Below, piece after piece: positions 63,914-64,000 of a DNA stretch of 64,000 bases (positions are counted from its first letter, which is position 1; each line of letters begins with the position of its first letter). Source of the stretch: an uncultured Lachnospiraceae bacterium (GTDB lineage Bacteria > Bacillota > Clostridia > Lachnospirales > Lachnospiraceae). The stretch spans positions 1-64,000 of the forward strand of contig CAJUHJ010000001.1 in the NCBI GenBank assembly GCA_910586355.1, in the 5' to 3' direction. The notes under the pieces are model-generated. The model was not told the origin of the DNA. It saw only the letters and a program-made list of their open reading frames with translations, and searched no databases. Position numbers and translations under genes: made by a program.

Positions 63914-64000
63914 GAAAAGTAAAAACTGAAGTAATGGAAAGAATGGTATCTAAAAAGAAATATATAAATACTGTTACAGAAGTATTGCCAAAATATGGTT
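63901..64000 (+). CDS. Start of a further gene, cut by the window edge
   Basis: An open frame from ATG 63901 runs 33 codons to the end of the window and overlaps the end of the nitroreductase fusion by 13 bp, suggesting the operon continues. The visible part is Lys-rich (KVKTEVMERMVSKKKYINTV). Too short to assign a family; a second in-frame ATG lies at 63934. Confidence 0.5.
   Translation, partial: MVSLGKVKTEVMERMVSKKKYINTVTEVLPKYG

Noticed and set aside
1..64000. CRISPR arrays, insertion sequences, rRNA and riboswitches
   Set aside because: No repeat-spacer pattern, transposase frame, rRNA stretch or recognisable riboswitch aptamer was seen on either strand by eye.

Overview
The window looks like a Clostridia chromosome, most likely Lachnospiraceae. 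This is inferred from moderately AT-rich coding with AGGAGG-type ribosome binding sites, near-consensus sigma-A promoters, a Gram-positive cdaA-ybbR-glmM cluster, and an integrase typical of gut Firmicutes elements. No taxonomic marker allows a species call. Nearly all genes are on the + strand in tightly packed, often overlapping order. No IS element, CRISPR array or rRNA was seen.

Layout. (1) 1-1.7 kb: the end of an integrated element. It has an 8-bp tandem repeat, a tyrosine integrase broken by an in-frame TAG, and tRNA-Leu(UAG) on the - strand, whose 3' end faces the integrase and is the probable attachment site. (2) 1.8-7.1 kb: housekeeping. Two membrane proteins are followed by diadenylate cyclase cdaA, its YbbR partner, phosphoglucosamine mutase glmM and an HPr-like protein. 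(3) 7.2-21.9 kb: first glycan block. It holds DUF2142, GT2 and DUF2304 proteins, dTDP-rhamnose synthesis (rfbD, then rfbB-A-C from its own promoter), a Wzm/Wzt-like exporter whose ATPase has a C-terminal extension, a methyltransferase-kinase protein resembling the WbdD chain-terminator layout, a polyprenyl-phosphate sugar transferase and GT2 enzymes. (4) 22-28.6 kb: teichoic-acid-like block with a second ABC exporter, two CDP-glycerol glycerophosphotransferase-like proteins, LicD, an IspD/TarI-like cytidylyltransferase and an SDR. (5) 28.6-40.3 kb: a secreted beta-helix protein, a sulfotransferase, two related Wzy-like membrane proteins, and an initiation set (4,6-dehydratase, PglC-like transferase, SDR reductase, GT4).

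(6) 40.4-58.1 kb: a visibly AT-richer block that looks like exchangeable glycan-type genes. It has several GT2s, a DegT aminotransferase with an ATP-grasp enzyme, a methyltransferase beside a third ABC exporter with an extended ATPase, a YfhO-like protein, and a 3-acylamido-3,6-dideoxyhexose set (FdtA/QdtA-like isomerase, hexapeptide acyltransferase, DegT aminotransferase) that unusually includes a MaoC-type enoyl-CoA hydratase. It ends at a bidirectional terminator.

(7) 58.2-64 kb: two divergent units. On the - strand are an MBOAT acyltransferase and a membrane-anchored SGNH-like protein. On the + strand are an acyl carrier protein, an acyl-adenylating enzyme fused to a nitroreductase domain, and the start of another gene. 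Together these resemble the four parts of a Dlt system (activating enzyme, carrier, MBOAT, SGNH) with an added redox domain. This, the MaoC-containing amino-sugar set and the WbdD-like protein are the best candidates for undescribed biology. All functions are read from the sequence by eye; no searches were run.
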